This document shows positions 1 to 6,706 of a stretch of DNA of 64,000 nucleotides, piece after piece. The notes under the pieces were generated by a model. It worked only from the letters and a program-made list of their open reading frames with translations, made no database searches and had not been told where the DNA came from. The stretch is taken from NCBI RefSeq assembly GCF_000160835.1, contig NZ_GG700733.1, forward strand, positions 710,890 to 774,889, given 5' to 3'. This DNA comes from Limosilactobacillus antri DSM 16041 (GTDB taxonomy: Bacteria > Bacillota > Bacilli > Lactobacillales > Lactobacillaceae). Each line of letters starts with the position of its first letter. Position 1 is the stretch's first letter. The position numbers were made by a program, and so were the translations under genes.

Positions 1-2
1 AT

Positions 3-422
3 TTAGTGTCCACGATGTTTATTCCGTCGTTTTTGAACGCGCTGTTGGTAGCGCCGCTTTTTCAATAACCGTTTTTGGGCAGTATAGGCATCTTTTCGTA
101 GCGTCCGTTTTTCTTCCAGTTGGCTTTGCAAAGCGACCTGCGCCTTCGTACTGATGCCCTGCGTCTTCAGCGCCTGGTTAGCTAACCGTTGGGCCCGCTT
201 GGGATTCTGCCGCCGAACTGCTTTTTGCTGGTCAGCGTTGACCTGGTGAAAGTGGAATTGCCGCCAGCCTATGTTTACTAACCGCAATATTACCGGCATC
301 TTTGGCATCGAGCTGCCAAGGGTAACCGAAGCGACCGAATAAGTAGCGCCGTCGTGGCGTTCCCAAACCGCCCTGTAAAAACTGCCGTCAAAAACTATCG
401 TTAGACAAGACTGGATAACCAT
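3..422 (-). CDS. yjdF: YjdF family protein (DUF2992)
   Basis: A 139-residue protein of the YjdF/DUF2992 family, whose biochemical role is unknown. The N-terminal half is a small beta-rich part beginning LTIVFDGSFYRAVWER. The C-terminal half is very basic and helical (KRAQRLANQALKTQGISTKAQ, then many K/R) and ends in the family hallmark KHRGH. An upstream ATG at 461 exists, but I chose ATG 422 because AAGGAGG (430-436) lies 7 nt before it; ATG 425 is the alternative. The gene has its own promoter and a yjdF-type riboswitch (471-532). It is divergent from a TetR regulator and an NAD(P)H oxidoreductase, and yjdF loci elsewhere often sit with such an oxidoreductase, so a role in handling toxic aromatic compounds is inferred. 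The stop lies 3 bases from the window edge. Confidence 0.85.
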   Translation of the reverse strand: MVIQSCLTIVFDGSFYRAVWERHDGATYSVASVTLGSSMPKMPVILRLVNIGWRQFHFHQVNADQQKAVRRQNPKRAQRLANQALKTQGISTKAQVALQSQLEEKRTLRKDAYTAQKRLLKKRRYQQRVQKRRNKHRGH

Positions 423-427
423 CATGT

Positions 428-532
428 CCCCTCCTTGATTATTTTTCTGAAGGCGGGACATCCCGGAGGGGAAGGATACTGCTCAGCATTAACCGAGGTT
501 TGGACTACCAACCAAACTGTGTTTTTACCTTC
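428..532 (-). promoter_or_regulatory. yjdF-type riboswitch with RBS-sequestering platform
   Basis: Read on the minus strand, an outer stem GAAGG/CCTTC (528-532 with 471-475) closes two hairpins: GTTTGG..CCAAAC with loop TTGGTAGT, and CTCGG..CTGAG. This matches my memory of the yjdF RNA motif, an aptamer known to bind azaaromatic compounds, and it lies directly ahead of a yjdF gene. Just 3' of the aptamer is CCCCTCC (465-471), an exact complement of the Shine-Dalgarno segment GGAGGGG (428-434). ATGTCCC next to it also complements GGGACAT over the start region. This suggests translational control: ligand-stabilised P1 would free the ribosome site. The motif assignment was not checked with a covariance model. 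Confidence 0.8.
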
Positions 533-538
533 GCTCAA

Positions 539-547
539 ATTATAGCA
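539..547 (-). promoter_or_regulatory. extended -10 promoter for yjdF
   Basis: On the minus strand the sequence is TGCTATAAT, a consensus extended -10 (TGn plus TATAAT). No good -35 hexamer is seen 16-18 nt upstream. The predicted transcription start, near 532, falls at the 5' base of the riboswitch aptamer, so the transcript would begin with the aptamer itself. Confidence 0.65.
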
Positions 548-575
548 CATTCTAATTACCCCCTTTACGTCCTTG

Positions 576-616
576 GATAACAGTGTTATCTTTAAAACGC
601 AAATAACATCGTTATC
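576..616. promoter_or_regulatory. Paired operator, GATAAC-N3-GTTATC x2
   Basis: Two copies of one dyad lie ahead of the TetR gene: GATAACAGTGTTATC (576-590, perfect) and AATAACATCGTTATC (602-616, one arm base changed). Their centres are 26 bp apart. The second ends 1 nt before the Shine-Dalgarno of the regulator. This is the usual form of an autoregulatory TetR-family operator pair. It may also influence the divergent yjdF promoter about 30 bp away. Confidence 0.75.
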
Positions 617-629
617 TGGAGGGCTGAAT

Positions 630-1172
630 ATGGATCAAACAGAAGAAAAGATAATTCAGGCCACGATTGAGTGGATAATGACCGCAGACTACCGCCAGCT
701 ATCCATGCGGAAATTGGCAGCGCAAATTGGGATGACAACTGGGGCCTTGTACAAGCACTACCGCAATAAGGAGAAACTGTTTTATCAAGTTTCCGTGCGC
801 TTATCACAACGGGTTGCAGAACGGTTGCTCCCGGACCGGTCATTACCGGCGAAGGAACAATTGCTGACACTAGCAAACAGCCTGTGCCAACTGTGCGTTA
901 GCCGGCCCCAACTGGTTGACTTCCTGTTTTTTAATCCCGGCCTGAAAGAATTTTATCAGCACACGAATAGTGACTTTCAGTTTTATAACCAGGTCATGGT
1001 CCTTATCCGCCAGTTGAATCCGGGTACGGTTAGCGATCAGGACTTGTTTACCCAAGTCTGGGCGTTTATCCAGGGCTATACCTTCCTGATAATGAACGGT
1101 GCCGCTGACTATGATGCTGACCTGGTTGCAACAACGTTAAACCAGCTGGTCGGGAAAGGAGCAGGCAAGTGA
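630..1172 (+). CDS. TetR/AcrR family transcriptional regulator
   Basis: A 180-residue one-component repressor. The N-terminal helix-turn-helix is clear at about residues 24-51 (LSMRKLAAQIGMTTGALYKH, then YRNKEKLF), and the rest is the variable ligand domain typical of TetR proteins. An in-frame TTG at 573 lies before the operators, but the start is ATG 630, with GGAGGG (618-623) 6 nt upstream. Its stop overlaps the start of the downstream oxidoreductase by 4 nt (GTGA), so the two are co-transcribed and probably translationally coupled. The two dyads at 576-616 are its likely autoregulatory sites. The ligand is not known; the yjdF riboswitch next door suggests a planar aromatic toxin. Confidence 0.9.
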   Translation: MDQTEEKIIQATIEWIMTADYRQLSMRKLAAQIGMTTGALYKHYRNKEKLFYQVSVRLSQRVAERLLPDRSLPAKEQLLTLANSLCQLCVSRPQLVDFLFFNPGLKEFYQHTNSDFQFYNQVMVLIRQLNPGTVSDQDLFTQVWAFIQGYTFLIMNGAADYDADLVATTLNQLVGKGAGK

Positions 1173-1750
1173 TTTTAATTGTGTACTGCCACCCCTTTAG
1201 CGGCAGTTTTAACCATGCGGAACTGGAAGCGGTAGTGGAAAACTTAACGAGTAGTCATCAGCCTTTTCAAGTAATCGACCTCTACGCTGACCATTTTTCA
1301 CCGGTTTATTCTACTCAGGAATTACGTTTGTACCATGCGGGTGAAACGGTTGATCCCTTGGTAAAGCGATATTTAGCCTGGCTCAAACAAGCGGAGACCG
1401 TTATTTTTATTACGCCCATTTGGTGGAACAGCATCCCGGGAATGCTAAAGGGCTTTATCGATAAGGTGATGAAGGAGGGACCGGGGCTAACTCATACCGT
1501 ACACAAGACCGGCGTGAAGGGAGAGCTGACCAATATTAAGCACTGCTATGTGCTGACGAGTTCCAGCTCACCGACTGCGTATATTAAGTATTTGAATGGT
1601 AACGCGATTAAACGGATTTTTATTAAGCAGACGCTCCGGCAGTTAGGCTTCAAGCATTGCGTTTGGCAAAACTTTGGGCTGATTACGGGCTCGTCAGCTA
1701 GCCGCCGGAGTTGCTACCTAGCTAAACTACACCGGCAGTGCTTTAATTAG
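1169..1750 (+). CDS. Flavodoxin-fold NAD(P)H oxidoreductase
   Basis: A 193-residue protein of the NAD(P)H dehydrogenase (quinone)/MdaB group (flavodoxin_2 family), expected to use FMN or FAD for two-electron reduction of quinones, nitro- or azo-aromatics. The N-terminal strand and loop (ILIVYCHPFSGSFNHAEL) match the flavin phosphate-binding region. The central TPIWWNSIPGMLKGFIDKV is the conserved flavin-contacting segment. Translation starts at GTG 1169, overlapping the tetR stop by 4 nt, so it depends on the tetR transcript. Length is normal for the family. A detoxifying role under TetR control is inferred from the locus; the exact substrate cannot be read from sequence. Confidence 0.85.
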   Translation: MILIVYCHPFSGSFNHAELEAVVENLTSSHQPFQVIDLYADHFSPVYSTQELRLYHAGETVDPLVKRYLAWLKQAETVIFITPIWWNSIPGMLKGFIDKVMKEGPGLTHTVHKTGVKGELTNIKHCYVLTSSSSPTAYIKYLNGNAIKRIFIKQTLRQLGFKHCVWQNFGLITGSSASRRSCYLAKLHRQCFN

Positions 1751-1879
1751 GCTAAAGAGCAGAATCATAATTTAAGGTAATTCATCAGCTCGAAAATAGA
1801 TAGTTATAAGAGTAATTATTTGGCAATTTTTATAATTTATTTAATAATAGAAGTGTAGAGATGGAAAGGGGACTTTGAG

Positions 1880-2227
1880 ATGAGAATTGCAAAATTAATT
1901 ACTGGAATTTTTCTATTATTGCTGTCTATCTGGCTCCTAATCGATGGGATCATGGATGGAATCCTTGGGACTTGGTTTGGCAGCAATTTAGTTGTTGGCG
2001 TTTTAGAAATTATTTTAGCCGGGATACTAATTGCTGCCGGCATCATCTATATTATCTTTGAAAATAGCGACTCACTGGGCGGTTCCGTCACTGGCCTCAT
2101 TTTACTAATTGTTGCGGGGGTTATCGGCATCGTTGGTGGTTTCTTTAACCATTGGCTGTTCTTATACGCCGCAATCAGTTTGCTTATTGGGATTGGCTTC
2201 TTTATTTGGGAACGGATTGATGACTAG
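1880..2227 (+). CDS. Small four-helix membrane protein, unknown function
   Basis: A 115-residue hydrophobic protein with about four transmembrane segments: residues 5-25, 36-60, 68-87 and 90-108 (ending FFIWERIDD). The segments are rich in Ile, Leu and Gly, and no catalytic motif or signal peptide cleavage site is seen. I do not recognise a characterised family; it resembles the many short uncharacterised membrane proteins of lactobacilli. A ribosome site AAAGGGG stands upstream of ATG 1880, and a strong hairpin terminator follows at 2247, so it is probably a single-gene unit. The leader (1751-1879) is AT-rich with no clear regulatory structure. Confidence 0.7.
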   Translation: MRIAKLITGIFLLLLSIWLLIDGIMDGILGTWFGSNLVVGVLEIILAGILIAAGIIYIIFENSDSLGGSVTGLILLIVAGVIGIVGGFFNHWLFLYAAISLLIGIGFFIWERIDD

Positions 2228-2246
2228 TTTAATTAAACACTTTCAC

Positions 2247-2283
2247 AAACCGGCGGACACCTTACTTGGGTGTTCGCCGGTTT
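2247..2283 (+). terminator. Hairpin terminator after the small membrane protein
   Basis: AAACCGGCGgACACC pairs with GGTGTtCGCCGGTTT around a 7-nt loop. It lies 20 nt after the stop codon at 2227. The downstream T-run is short (part of the arm), so it may be a moderate terminator. From 2284 to 2511 (about 230 bases) I see no gene, repeat or clear promoter. Confidence 0.7.
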
Positions 2284-2511
2284 CAAGTTTCAAATATGTC
2301 CGGGAATGGAAGAATCTTGCGATGCAAAGATATAGAGCATGATTAAACAGCTCTTAGTGGGTATGCGAGGTGATTCCTAATAGAGTATTTCCCGGGAAAT
2401 GATTGGTTAGTAACTGAGCTTAGCACGGTTAAGTCATTAAATGCTGTAAAATTGTTGTTCAATAGAAAGGCAAATGGAAAGCAGCCTTCTTGATGAAAAA
2501 AGAGTGAGAAA

Positions 2512-2551
2512 AAGCATCCCCAATCAGCTGAAAAACTGATTGGGGATGCTT
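2512..2551 (-). terminator. Strong terminator of the BI-1 gene
   Basis: A perfect 16-bp stem, AAGCATCCCCAATCAG and its complement, with an 8-nt loop. Reading the minus strand the stem is followed by TTTTTCTC, so it terminates leftward transcription. It lies about 80 nt past the stop of the minus-strand BI-1 gene (2630). Confidence 0.85.
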
Positions 2552-2629
2552 GCCTTTCGCAGTGCAGCAAGCCCATTTGACCTACCAGGCAGCTACTGCG
2601 CTATTTACTTTTTAATACTTTATGTCAGC

Positions 2630-3337
2630 CTACCGTTCATCGCTTGAACTAAAAATATCAAGCAGGCTGATGAAGAGGTTGATAAAGTCAAGGTATAACT
2701 GCAACGCCCCCAGGACTGCCAGGCCATTAACGGAAAGCTGGTCGCCATAGCCGGTGTAAATGCTCTTCATCCGCTGGGCATCCCAGGCGGTCAGAATCGT
2801 GAAGATGATTACCGCGATGACCGAAAGCACGTAGTCGACGGCGGGACTGTGGAGAAAGAGGTTCACCAGCATGGCAATGATTAAGCCAATCAACGCGGCC
2901 GAAGCATACGAGCCGATCCGTGAAAAGTCGCGGTGCGAAAAAGTACCGATCAGGGCCATCGTCAGGAAAATCCCCGCGGAAGAAAGAAAAGCGGTGGAGA
3001 TGTCGGCACCGGTGTAGGCACCAGCGATAAAGGCAAAGGTAATCCCATAAATAATTGCGGTAAGGATTAAGAGAAATAGGCTCATACCGGGGCTCCGGGT
3101 GGCGTTAAAACTAATTCCAAAGGTGAGAAAGATGGGGAGTAGGATGATTAGCCAAATTCCCCAACGGTTATTGGCCAAAAAGGCAGCAAACTGGTTAGCA
3201 AAAACGTTGGCAACTAGCCACGCGGTCAGAGCGGAAATCAATACTGCGAATGTCATCAAGCCATACATCTTAGTTAAAAATCTGTTTAATCCGGTCAGAT
3301 CGGCGACAGGCCGCCGGTTGCTAGGAAATCTATCCAT
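2630..3337 (-). CDS. Bax inhibitor-1/YccA family membrane protein
   Basis: A 235-residue integral membrane protein with seven hydrophobic segments in the BI-1 (TMBIM/YbhL) pattern, normal length for bacterial members. The segment around NATRSPGMSLFLL and the late FTILTAWDAQRMKSIY (the D-x-Q region) is characteristic. The C terminus carries the acidic residues (YLDFINLFISLLDIF) associated with proton/calcium sensing in the family. Bacterial members are implicated in calcium leak or membrane quality control; the role here is not established. The start at ATG 3337 has AAAGGAG 7 nt upstream. It is a monocistronic minus-strand unit with a promoter at 3378-3406 and a terminator at 2512-2551. Confidence 0.9.
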   Translation of the reverse strand: MDRFPSNRRPVADLTGLNRFLTKMYGLMTFAVLISALTAWLVANVFANQFAAFLANNRWGIWLIILLPIFLTFGISFNATRSPGMSLFLLILTAIIYGITFAFIAGAYTGADISTAFLSSAGIFLTMALIGTFSHRDFSRIGSYASAALIGLIIAMLVNLFLHSPAVDYVLSVIAVIIFTILTAWDAQRMKSIYTGYGDQLSVNGLAVLGALQLYLDFINLFISLLDIFSSSDER

Positions 3338-3377
3338 AATTACACTCCTTTCACAGCTTAAATCCGCTATTTATTAT

Positions 3378-3406
3378 ATAATATAAAGAAAATAATTAAA
3401 TTGCAA
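3378..3406 (-). promoter_or_regulatory. Promoter of the BI-1 gene
   Basis: On the minus strand: TTGCAA (3401-3406), a 17-nt spacer, then TATTAT (3378-3383). A second overlapping TATAAT lies at 3373-3378. The predicted start is about 30-35 nt before the BI-1 start codon. Confidence 0.55.
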
Positions 3407-3469
3407 TGAATTAGCAAGTGGGAGTGAACGGTTTGAGATAACTTACTGGTGCCCTGAATAATAATTATC

Positions 3470-3475
3470 TATAAT
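3470..3475 (+). promoter_or_regulatory. Candidate -10 element for the SDR gene
   Basis: A consensus TATAAT hexamer about 60 nt before the SDR start codon, in an AT-rich stretch. No convincing -35 is seen at 16-18 nt, so this is a tentative call. Confidence 0.35.
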
Positions 3476-3536
3476 ATCATTAACTTAGTATTTACTGAGT
3501 CTGGAAACATTAATTGATTTATCGGAGGTTGAAATT

Positions 3537-4331
3537 ATGGACCTTGGTTTACAAAATAAGACCGCGCTGATTACCGGTTCGACGAAGGGAATTGGGAAGG
3601 CGATTGCAATTGAAATGGCGAAGGAGGGTGCCAACGTAATTATTAACGGGCGTAAGCAGGCGGATGTCGCCCGGGTCGTAAAGGAAATTAAGACGGCCTA
3701 CCCGCACACTAGTCCGCGCGCGGCCGCTTTTGACCTTTCCTTGGACGACCAGCGGCAGCAACTGTTTGACCAGCTCCCGCAGGTTGACATTTTGGTGAAC
3801 AATATGGGGATCTTCAAGCCGATGGACTACTTTGAAATTTCCGAAGCGACGTGGCAGCACTTTATCGACGTTAATTTCTATTCCGGGAACGCCCTGGCCA
3901 AGTTCTACCTGCCGAAAATGCTGGACCAGGACTTTGGCCGCATTATTTTTATTGCTAGCGAAGAGGCGGTCATGCCGTCCGGCGAAATGCCCCAGTATAG
4001 TTTGACCAAAACGATGAACCTTTCCCTAGCAAAGAGCCTGTCCAAGCTAACCAAGGGGACGCACGTAACGGTGAACACGATTATGCCCGGCTCAACCCTG
4101 ACGGAAGGGGTCCAGCAGATGCTGGTCGAGATGTATAAGGACAGTGGCCTGCCAGAAAGCAAGTGGGAGGGTGACTTTATGAAGCACCACCGCCCGTTAT
4201 CGCAGATTCAGCGGCTGATTCGGCCGGAAGAGGTGGGCCGCTTTACGGCCTTTGTCGCGAGCCCGTATTCGTCCTCCTTTTCCGGTGAGGCGTTACGGCT
4301 TGATGGCGGCTTAGTACCTACCCTGTATTAG
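3537..4331 (+). CDS. SDR family NAD(P)-dependent oxidoreductase
   Basis: A 264-residue classical short-chain dehydrogenase/reductase. The nucleotide-binding turn TGSTKGIGKAIA lies at residues 14-25, NNMG at about 89-92, the catalytic Ser region is ASEEAVMPSGEMPQ, and the catalytic YSLTK (Y-x3-K) is near residues 157-161. ING-R-K after the second strand, with Arg rather than Asp at its end, hints at NADP(H) preference. The substrate is unknown. The start ATG 3537 has GGAGG 8 nt upstream. The LtrA gene follows 41 nt later on the same strand and may be co-transcribed. Confidence 0.9.
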   Translation: MDLGLQNKTALITGSTKGIGKAIAIEMAKEGANVIINGRKQADVARVVKEIKTAYPHTSPRAAAFDLSLDDQRQQLFDQLPQVDILVNNMGIFKPMDYFEISEATWQHFIDVNFYSGNALAKFYLPKMLDQDFGRIIFIASEEAVMPSGEMPQYSLTKTMNLSLAKSLSKLTKGTHVTVNTIMPGSTLTEGVQQMLVEMYKDSGLPESKWEGDFMKHHRPLSQIQRLIRPEEVGRFTAFVASPYSSSFSGEALRLDGGLVPTLY

Positions 4332-4372
4332 CTCGTTTTCGTGATTAGTATTCGGACTTGTGGAGGATTGAG

Positions 4373-5482
4373 TTGAAAGAAATTGTTGCTAAGCGGGTTT
4401 CAACGCTTGAATTATTTTATGATTTGATTTTTGTCTATGCGATCTCTAAGATTACCGGGATGATTCACCACCCGGTCGCCGGTGGGCTGCCGCCCTTGGC
4501 GTACGTCGAGTTTATGTTCGTGGTCGTGATGGTAATGCAGCTCTGGCTTTACCAAGTGCTCTATATCAACCGCTTTGGCCGTAGCCGAGTGATTGATACG
4601 GCTGGCCTGCTGATCAATATGTACGCGATGGCCTACCTGGCAAACAATATTAACACTGAGTGGTCGCTAACCTTTCACTCCTTTAATTCGGCCGTCCTGT
4701 TACTGGTGGCCGTGTTGTTGGGACAGTACCTTTGCGGGTCAGAAAAGGCACCCCTGCGCGATCGTGACGTGCGGGCCTTTACCATTACCCTCAGCCTCGA
4801 ATTGCTTGCGGTGTTGGTGGGTCTTTTGAGCGGCTACCGCTACGGGATCTATTGGTGTGTCTTTGGCGGTCTGCTCGGCTTCTTAATGCCGTTGGCGATT
4901 TACCACCAGTTTATTCCGGCCAACGTTAACTTCCCGCACTTGCTGGAGCGGCTTGGCCTAATTATCATCATTAGCTTTGGCGAAGCCCTGGTGAACGTCA
5001 CCCGGTATTTTACCGGCGCGCTTTTTCGGCCGCTCCCACTGCTCATTTTTGTCCTGCTTGCGGCGATGTTTGGTTCCTATGTTATCCAGACCGAGAAGCT
5101 GATTAATCATCACCAGCGGTCCCGGGGATTTGTCCTGATGTACTCGCACGTTTTTATGGTCCTGGCAATATTGTCCATGACCGTGGGGCTGGACTACCTT
5201 GCAGATCACGCGGTCAGCCGGTTATTTGTCTGGGTGTTAATCACCGCCAGTAGCGCTGGCTACTACTTATGTCTCCTGGTCAATGACGTTTACCGCCGTC
5301 AGCGTTCCCGGGACGGCTTCTGGGACTACTGCCTGTTGGGGGCTTTGGTAATAGTTGGCAGCGCCATTTCGTTTGCTCTGAAGTCAGCAAACGTTGGCTT
5401 AGTGCTGGGCTTTAGTTTGACGAGTATCGCCATCTTTGCCGACCTGTTTGTCAAGGCGGCTGTCGTGAAGAAGAAACGCTAG
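4373..5482 (+). CDS. ltrA: Low temperature requirement A (LtrA) family membrane protein
   Basis: A 369-residue polytopic membrane protein of the LtrA family, first linked to growth of Listeria at low temperature; its transport or enzymatic role is not known. The conserved N-terminal signature is intact (KRVSTLELFYDLIFVYAISK), and about ten hydrophobic helices follow. A second family motif (IIIISFGEALVNV) lies in the middle. I place the start at TTG 4373, with GGAGG (4362-4366) 6 nt ahead. The TTG at 4358 has no ribosome site and would add five residues before the normal N terminus. A C-terminal KKKR marks the cytoplasmic end. Confidence 0.85.
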   Translation: MKEIVAKRVSTLELFYDLIFVYAISKITGMIHHPVAGGLPPLAYVEFMFVVVMVMQLWLYQVLYINRFGRSRVIDTAGLLINMYAMAYLANNINTEWSLTFHSFNSAVLLLVAVLLGQYLCGSEKAPLRDRDVRAFTITLSLELLAVLVGLLSGYRYGIYWCVFGGLLGFLMPLAIYHQFIPANVNFPHLLERLGLIIIISFGEALVNVTRYFTGALFRPLPLLIFVLLAAMFGSYVIQTEKLINHHQRSRGFVLMYSHVFMVLAILSMTVGLDYLADHAVSRLFVWVLITASSAGYYLCLLVNDVYRRQRSRDGFWDYCLLGALVIVGSAISFALKSANVGLVLGFSLTSIAIFADLFVKAAVVKKKR

Positions 5483-5505
5483 TGCGTTGAGGAGGTCGGA
5501 TATTA

Positions 5506-5985
5506 ATGGATAATCCCGTGATTGATGAACTGCAGCGAGCGGGGGTTAGCTACCAGCTGATTAACCATCCCCCGGTGTATACCGCTCAGGAAGCGGATCA
5601 GTACGTCAAGGGCTACCAGTTTGCCCGCACCAAGAACCTGTTCTTGCGGGCCGGGCAGGCATTCTACCTGGTGGTTATAGACGAGCAGAAACGCTTAGAC
5701 CTGCGGGCCCTTCGGAAGCAGCTGCATAGTTCACGGCTGCAGTTTGCAAGGGCTGACCAGCTCCAGGAGCAGTTGGGGATCGCCGCCGGGGCGGTCTCAC
5801 CGCTAAACCTGGTCAATAATTCAAAGCATGACGTGCGGGTGGTTATGGACCGCACGATTATTGAACAGGAACACCGGATCGGCTGTCACCCGAATACCAA
5901 CCGGCAGACGGTCATGCTGGCAATTCCCGACCTCCTGGCGTTAATTAAACGCTGGGGGAACGAACTGATTGTCTTAGACTTGTAG
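5506..5985 (+). CDS. YbaK/ProX-type aminoacyl-tRNA deacylase
   Basis: A 159-residue freestanding editing-domain protein of the YbaK/INS superfamily, normal length for the ProX type. Such proteins hydrolyse mischarged tRNA, most often Ala-tRNA(Pro) or Cys-tRNA(Pro), in trans. Family features are the early YQLINHPPVYTAQEA, the conserved lysine in FARTKNLFLR (about residue 45), and the late GCHPNTNRQTV segment lining the pocket. GGAGG precedes ATG 5506 by about 10 nt. It sits in a same-strand run between LtrA and the GyrI-like gene with short gaps, so an operon is likely. The exact tRNA specificity is not readable by eye. Confidence 0.85.
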   Translation: MDNPVIDELQRAGVSYQLINHPPVYTAQEADQYVKGYQFARTKNLFLRAGQAFYLVVIDEQKRLDLRALRKQLHSSRLQFARADQLQEQLGIAAGAVSPLNLVNNSKHDVRVVMDRTIIEQEHRIGCHPNTNRQTVMLAIPDLLALIKRWGNELIVLDL

Positions 5986-6000
5986 AAAGGGGCGTTTTCA

Positions 6001-6627
6001 ATGGCCTATGATTTTAAGCAGGCGCAAAAAGAACTTTACCGGCCCGGTGAACAGCCGACCCTGGTGGACGTCCCGGCGATGACCTTTTTAACCGTTCGGG
6101 GGCAGGGGGATCCGAACCAGCCGGAAAGCGAGTACCAGCAGTCAATTCAGCTATTATACAGCCTAGCTTATACCATTAAGATGAGTAAGAAGGGGACTTA
6201 CCAGCCAGCTGGCTACTTTGACTTTGTCGTACCGCCGCTTGAGGGCTTTTGGTGGCAAACGGGGATCAACGGGATGGACTACAAGCACAAGGAAAAGTTC
6301 GCTTTTATTTCCTGCCTGCGGGTGCCCGACTATGTGACCCCGGCGGTCTTTGACTGGGCGGTAAGGGAAGCTGGCGCCAAGAAAGAACTCGATTTTTCGC
6401 GGGTCAGCTTGCGAACCTTTACGGAAGGAAAGTGCGTGCAGGTCCTTCACCGGGGTCCCTTTGATGACGAACCCGCAACAGTCAGCAAACTCCGGCGCTT
6501 TATTGCGCAGGCTAAACTCAAGCCGGACTACTCTGCGCAGCGGCACCACCACGAGATCTACCTCTCCGACCCGCGGCGCACTAAGCCCGCCAACCTCAAA
6601 ACGGTGATTCGGCTCCCGGTTGGCTGA
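6001..6627 (+). CDS. GyrI-like small-molecule-binding domain protein
   Basis: A 208-residue stand-alone GyrI-like (SHS2 fold) protein. The family binds or hydrolyses small, often toxic, compounds, and the same domain forms the effector part of some MerR/AraC regulators. Recognisable pieces are the opening YDFKQAQKELYRPGEQPTL, the motif PAMTFLTVRGQGDPN, the central PLEGFWW and the C-terminal HEIYLSDPRRTKPANLKT. No DNA-binding domain is present. The ribosome site AAAGGGG lies shortly before ATG 6001, 15 nt after the previous gene. The MMPL transporter follows; a joint role in dealing with a lipophilic compound is only an inference from position. Confidence 0.8.
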   Translation: MAYDFKQAQKELYRPGEQPTLVDVPAMTFLTVRGQGDPNQPESEYQQSIQLLYSLAYTIKMSKKGTYQPAGYFDFVVPPLEGFWWQTGINGMDYKHKEKFAFISCLRVPDYVTPAVFDWAVREAGAKKELDFSRVSLRTFTEGKCVQVLHRGPFDDEPATVSKLRRFIAQAKLKPDYSAQRHHHEIYLSDPRRTKPANLKTVIRLPVG

Positions 6628-6636
6628 CCAAGGAGG

Positions 6637-6651
6637 GCCTAACCGTTAGGC
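6637..6651. promoter_or_regulatory. Perfect dyad ahead of the MMPL gene
   Basis: GCCTAAC-C-GTTAGGC is a perfect inverted repeat with 7-bp arms and a 1-bp centre. It lies between the GyrI-like stop (6627) and the MMPL start, next to AGGAGGG (6631-6637). It may be an operator or a small RNA hairpin; no regulator gene is adjacent. Confidence 0.4.
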
Positions 6652-6706
6652 GGTGGCTTCAACTGATAATCGACATTGGCTAACAAGAAAGGAAGGCGCA
6701 GGAAGT

